Shown here: in pieces, positions 22,791-24,174 of the stretch
Layout: every line of letters starts with the position of its first letter
How positions within the stretch are numbered: the stretch's first letter is position 1
NCBI GenBank assembly: GCA_025936675.1
Contig: JAICSX010000036.1
Span: 1 to 24,174 of the forward strand
Origin: Sphingomonas sp.
GTDB lineage: Bacteria > Pseudomonadota > Alphaproteobacteria > Sphingomonadales > Sphingomonadaceae
Direction: 5' to 3'
DNA: 24,174 nt
The notes under the pieces: generated by a model
What the model saw: the letters and a program-made list of their open reading frames with translations, nothing else
Told to the model about the DNA's origin: nothing
The model's database searches: none
Made by a program: the position numbers and the translations under genes

Positions 22791-24112
22791 GCTTCTCCTG
22801 GGCCAAGCCCTACGAACCCAAGACTGCGTTCACCCGCTGGATCGACGAGCGGCTCCCGTTGCCGCGGGTCGCCTACGGCGCCATCGGCGGCGGCTATCCG
22901 GTGCCGCGCAACCTGAATTACTTCTGGAATTTCGGCGTGCTCGCCGGGATCTTCCTGATGATCCAGATCCTCAGCGGCATCGTGCTCGCAATGCATTACA
23001 CGGCGTCCACCGGCGGCGCGTTCACGTCGGTCAACCAGCTGATCATGCGCGACGTCAACGCCGGCTGGCTGCTGCGCTACGCCCACATGAACGGGGCGAG
23101 CTTCTTCTTCATCGTCACCTACATCCACATCTTCCGCGGGCTGTTCTACGGATCGTACAAGGCGCCGCGCGAACTCGTGTGGATGCTAGGCTTGGTCATC
23201 TACCTGCTGATGATGGCGACCGCGTTCATGGGCTACGTGCTCCCCTGGGGGCAGATGAGCTATTGGGGCGCGCAGGTCATCACCGGCTTCTTCTCGGCCT
23301 TCCCGGTGATCGGCGAGCCGCTGCGCATCTGGCTGCTGGGCGGCTACGCGCCCGACCAGGCCGCGCTGACGCGTTTCTTCTCGCTTCACTATCTGCTGCC
23401 GTTCGTGATCGCCGCGGTGGTGATCCTGCACATCTGGGCGCTGCACATCCCGGGCTCGAGCAACCCGACCGGCGTGGACGTGAAGAGCGAGCGCGACACG
23501 CTGCCGTTCCACCCGTTCTACACCGCGAAGGATGGCTGGTTCGCCGCGGCCGTGCTGCTGGTCTATGCGCTGGTGACCTATTTCGCGCCGAACTATCTCG
23601 GCCACCCGGACAATTACATCCCGGCGAATCCGCTGGCGACGCCGGCGCACATCGTGCCCGAGTGGTATTTCTGGCCGTTCTACGCGATCCTGCGCTCGTT
23701 CACCGCCGACTTTATCCTGCCGGCGAAGCTGTGGGGCGTGCTGGCGATGTTCAGCTCGATCCTGCTGCTGTTCTTCCTGCCGTGGCTCGACAAGTCGCCG
23801 GTGCGTTCGGGCTCGTACCGCCCGATGTTCAAGCGCTTCTTCTGGCTGTTGGTCGTGGACGTATTGATCCTCGGCTATGTCGGCGGCGCGCCGATCAGCC
23901 CGTTCCGCACCGCACTCGGCCAGGCTGCTGCAGCCTATTACTTCCTCCATTTCCTCGTCATCCTGCCGATCGTCTCGGCGCTCGAGACGCCGCTGCCGTT
24001 GCCCAGTTCGATCACGGAATCGGTGCTTCATGGCGAAGCCGAGGAGGCTGCGCCCGCGGGACAGACGAAGCGCCGCGGCGGCTCGGTCGCCACGGTTACT
24101 GGCGCCGAATAA
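22787..24112 (+). CDS. petB: Cytochrome b of the bc1 complex
   Basis: A 441-residue integral membrane protein with about eight to nine helices that holds haems bL and bH and the Qo and Qi quinone sites. Haem-ligand histidines fit RYAHMNGAS and TYIHIFRG in one helix pair region and SLHYLLPF and LHIWALH in the other. The Qo motif PEWY is present at about residue 292. The length is at the longer end for cytochrome b because of a C-terminal tail (ETPLPLPSSITESVLH onwards, rich in Glu, Ala and Arg). It overlaps petA by four bases and is followed 16 bases later by the petC start. Confidence 0.96.
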   Translation: MSFSWAKPYEPKTAFTRWIDERLPLPRVAYGAIGGGYPVPRNLNYFWNFGVLAGIFLMIQILSGIVLAMHYTASTGGAFTSVNQLIMRDVNAGWLLRYAHMNGASFFFIVTYIHIFRGLFYGSYKAPRELVWMLGLVIYLLMMATAFMGYVLPWGQMSYWGAQVITGFFSAFPVIGEPLRIWLLGGYAPDQAALTRFFSLHYLLPFVIAAVVILHIWALHIPGSSNPTGVDVKSERDTLPFHPFYTAKDGWFAAAVLLVYALVTYFAPNYLGHPDNYIPANPLATPAHIVPEWYFWPFYAILRSFTADFILPAKLWGVLAMFSSILLLFFLPWLDKSPVRSGSYRPMFKRFFWLLVVDVLILGYVGGAPISPFRTALGQAAAAYYFLHFLVILPIVSALETPLPLPSSITESVLHGEAEEAAPAGQTKRRGGSVATVTGAE

Positions 24113-24128
24113 AGGGGCAGGCAAAAAC

Positions 24129-24174
24129 ATGCGTTTCATCCTCGGATTCATCGGCGCCGTTTTCGCCCTGATCC
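24129..24174 (+). CDS. petC: Cytochrome c1, only the first codons present
   Basis: An ATG at 24129 opens MRFILGFIGAVFALI, the start of a hydrophobic signal peptide, and continues off the window. AGGGGCAGG lies about ten bases upstream. The assignment as cytochrome c1 is from its position after petA and petB, the standard petABC order; no CXXCH haem motif is inside the window to confirm it. Confidence 0.75.
   Translation, partial: MRFILGFIGAVFALI

Noticed and set aside
22104..24151. Minus-strand frames opposite petA and petB
   Set aside because: They are shadows of the conserved bc1 genes with typical low-complexity antisense composition.

Overview
This window looks like a chromosomal segment of a GC-rich alphaproteobacterium of the order Sphingomonadales (Sphingomonas/Sphingomicrobium type). 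The grounds are high GC, a PEPxxWA-type PEP-CTERM protein, a TamA-TamB pair, a three-gene cytochrome bc1 operon, many small sphingomonad-style hypothetical proteins, and a dispersed hairpin repeat of a kind I recall from this group. No database search was possible, so the taxon is an inference.

Layout. (1) 1-1503: a truncated DUF3800-like gene on the minus strand, divergent from an S24/LexA-like repressor-protease across an 82-bp gap holding two palindromes, then two small hypothetical genes. (2) 1602-7801: tamA and tamB, two nucleotides apart, the outer-membrane and inner-membrane parts of an envelope translocation or lipid-transport system. (3) 7811-9831: a DUF6894 gene overlapping a Crp/Fnr-type regulator, then a secreted PEP-CTERM protein. 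(4) 9870-14860: about 5 kb of small, poorly recognised genes on both strands, most with a signal peptide, lipobox or membrane segment. They are separated by ten same-orientation copies of a hairpin repeat whose conserved part is the loop; an eleventh copy lies after tamB. (5) 14861-18948: a gene-free stretch ending in a second, unrelated large inverted repeat, then an APC-family amino acid permease, a polytopic GT-C-like membrane protein and a convergent tandem-PilZ protein. (6) 19107-21972: type I glutamine synthetase and several small proteins (one DUF6766-like). (7) 22191-24174: petA (Rieske), petB (cytochrome b) and the first codons of petC (cytochrome c1).

The core functions are envelope biogenesis, nitrogen assimilation and respiratory electron transfer. 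They flank an accessory island that holds the unusual material. The strongest candidate for something under-described is the repeat system: 11 copies, all in one orientation whatever the gene strand, constant GGGT in the loop, compensating changes in the stems, two 66-67-bp tandem composites bracketing one small gene, and gene ends lying in or against the repeats. I see no transposase, integrase or Cas gene here that would explain it.
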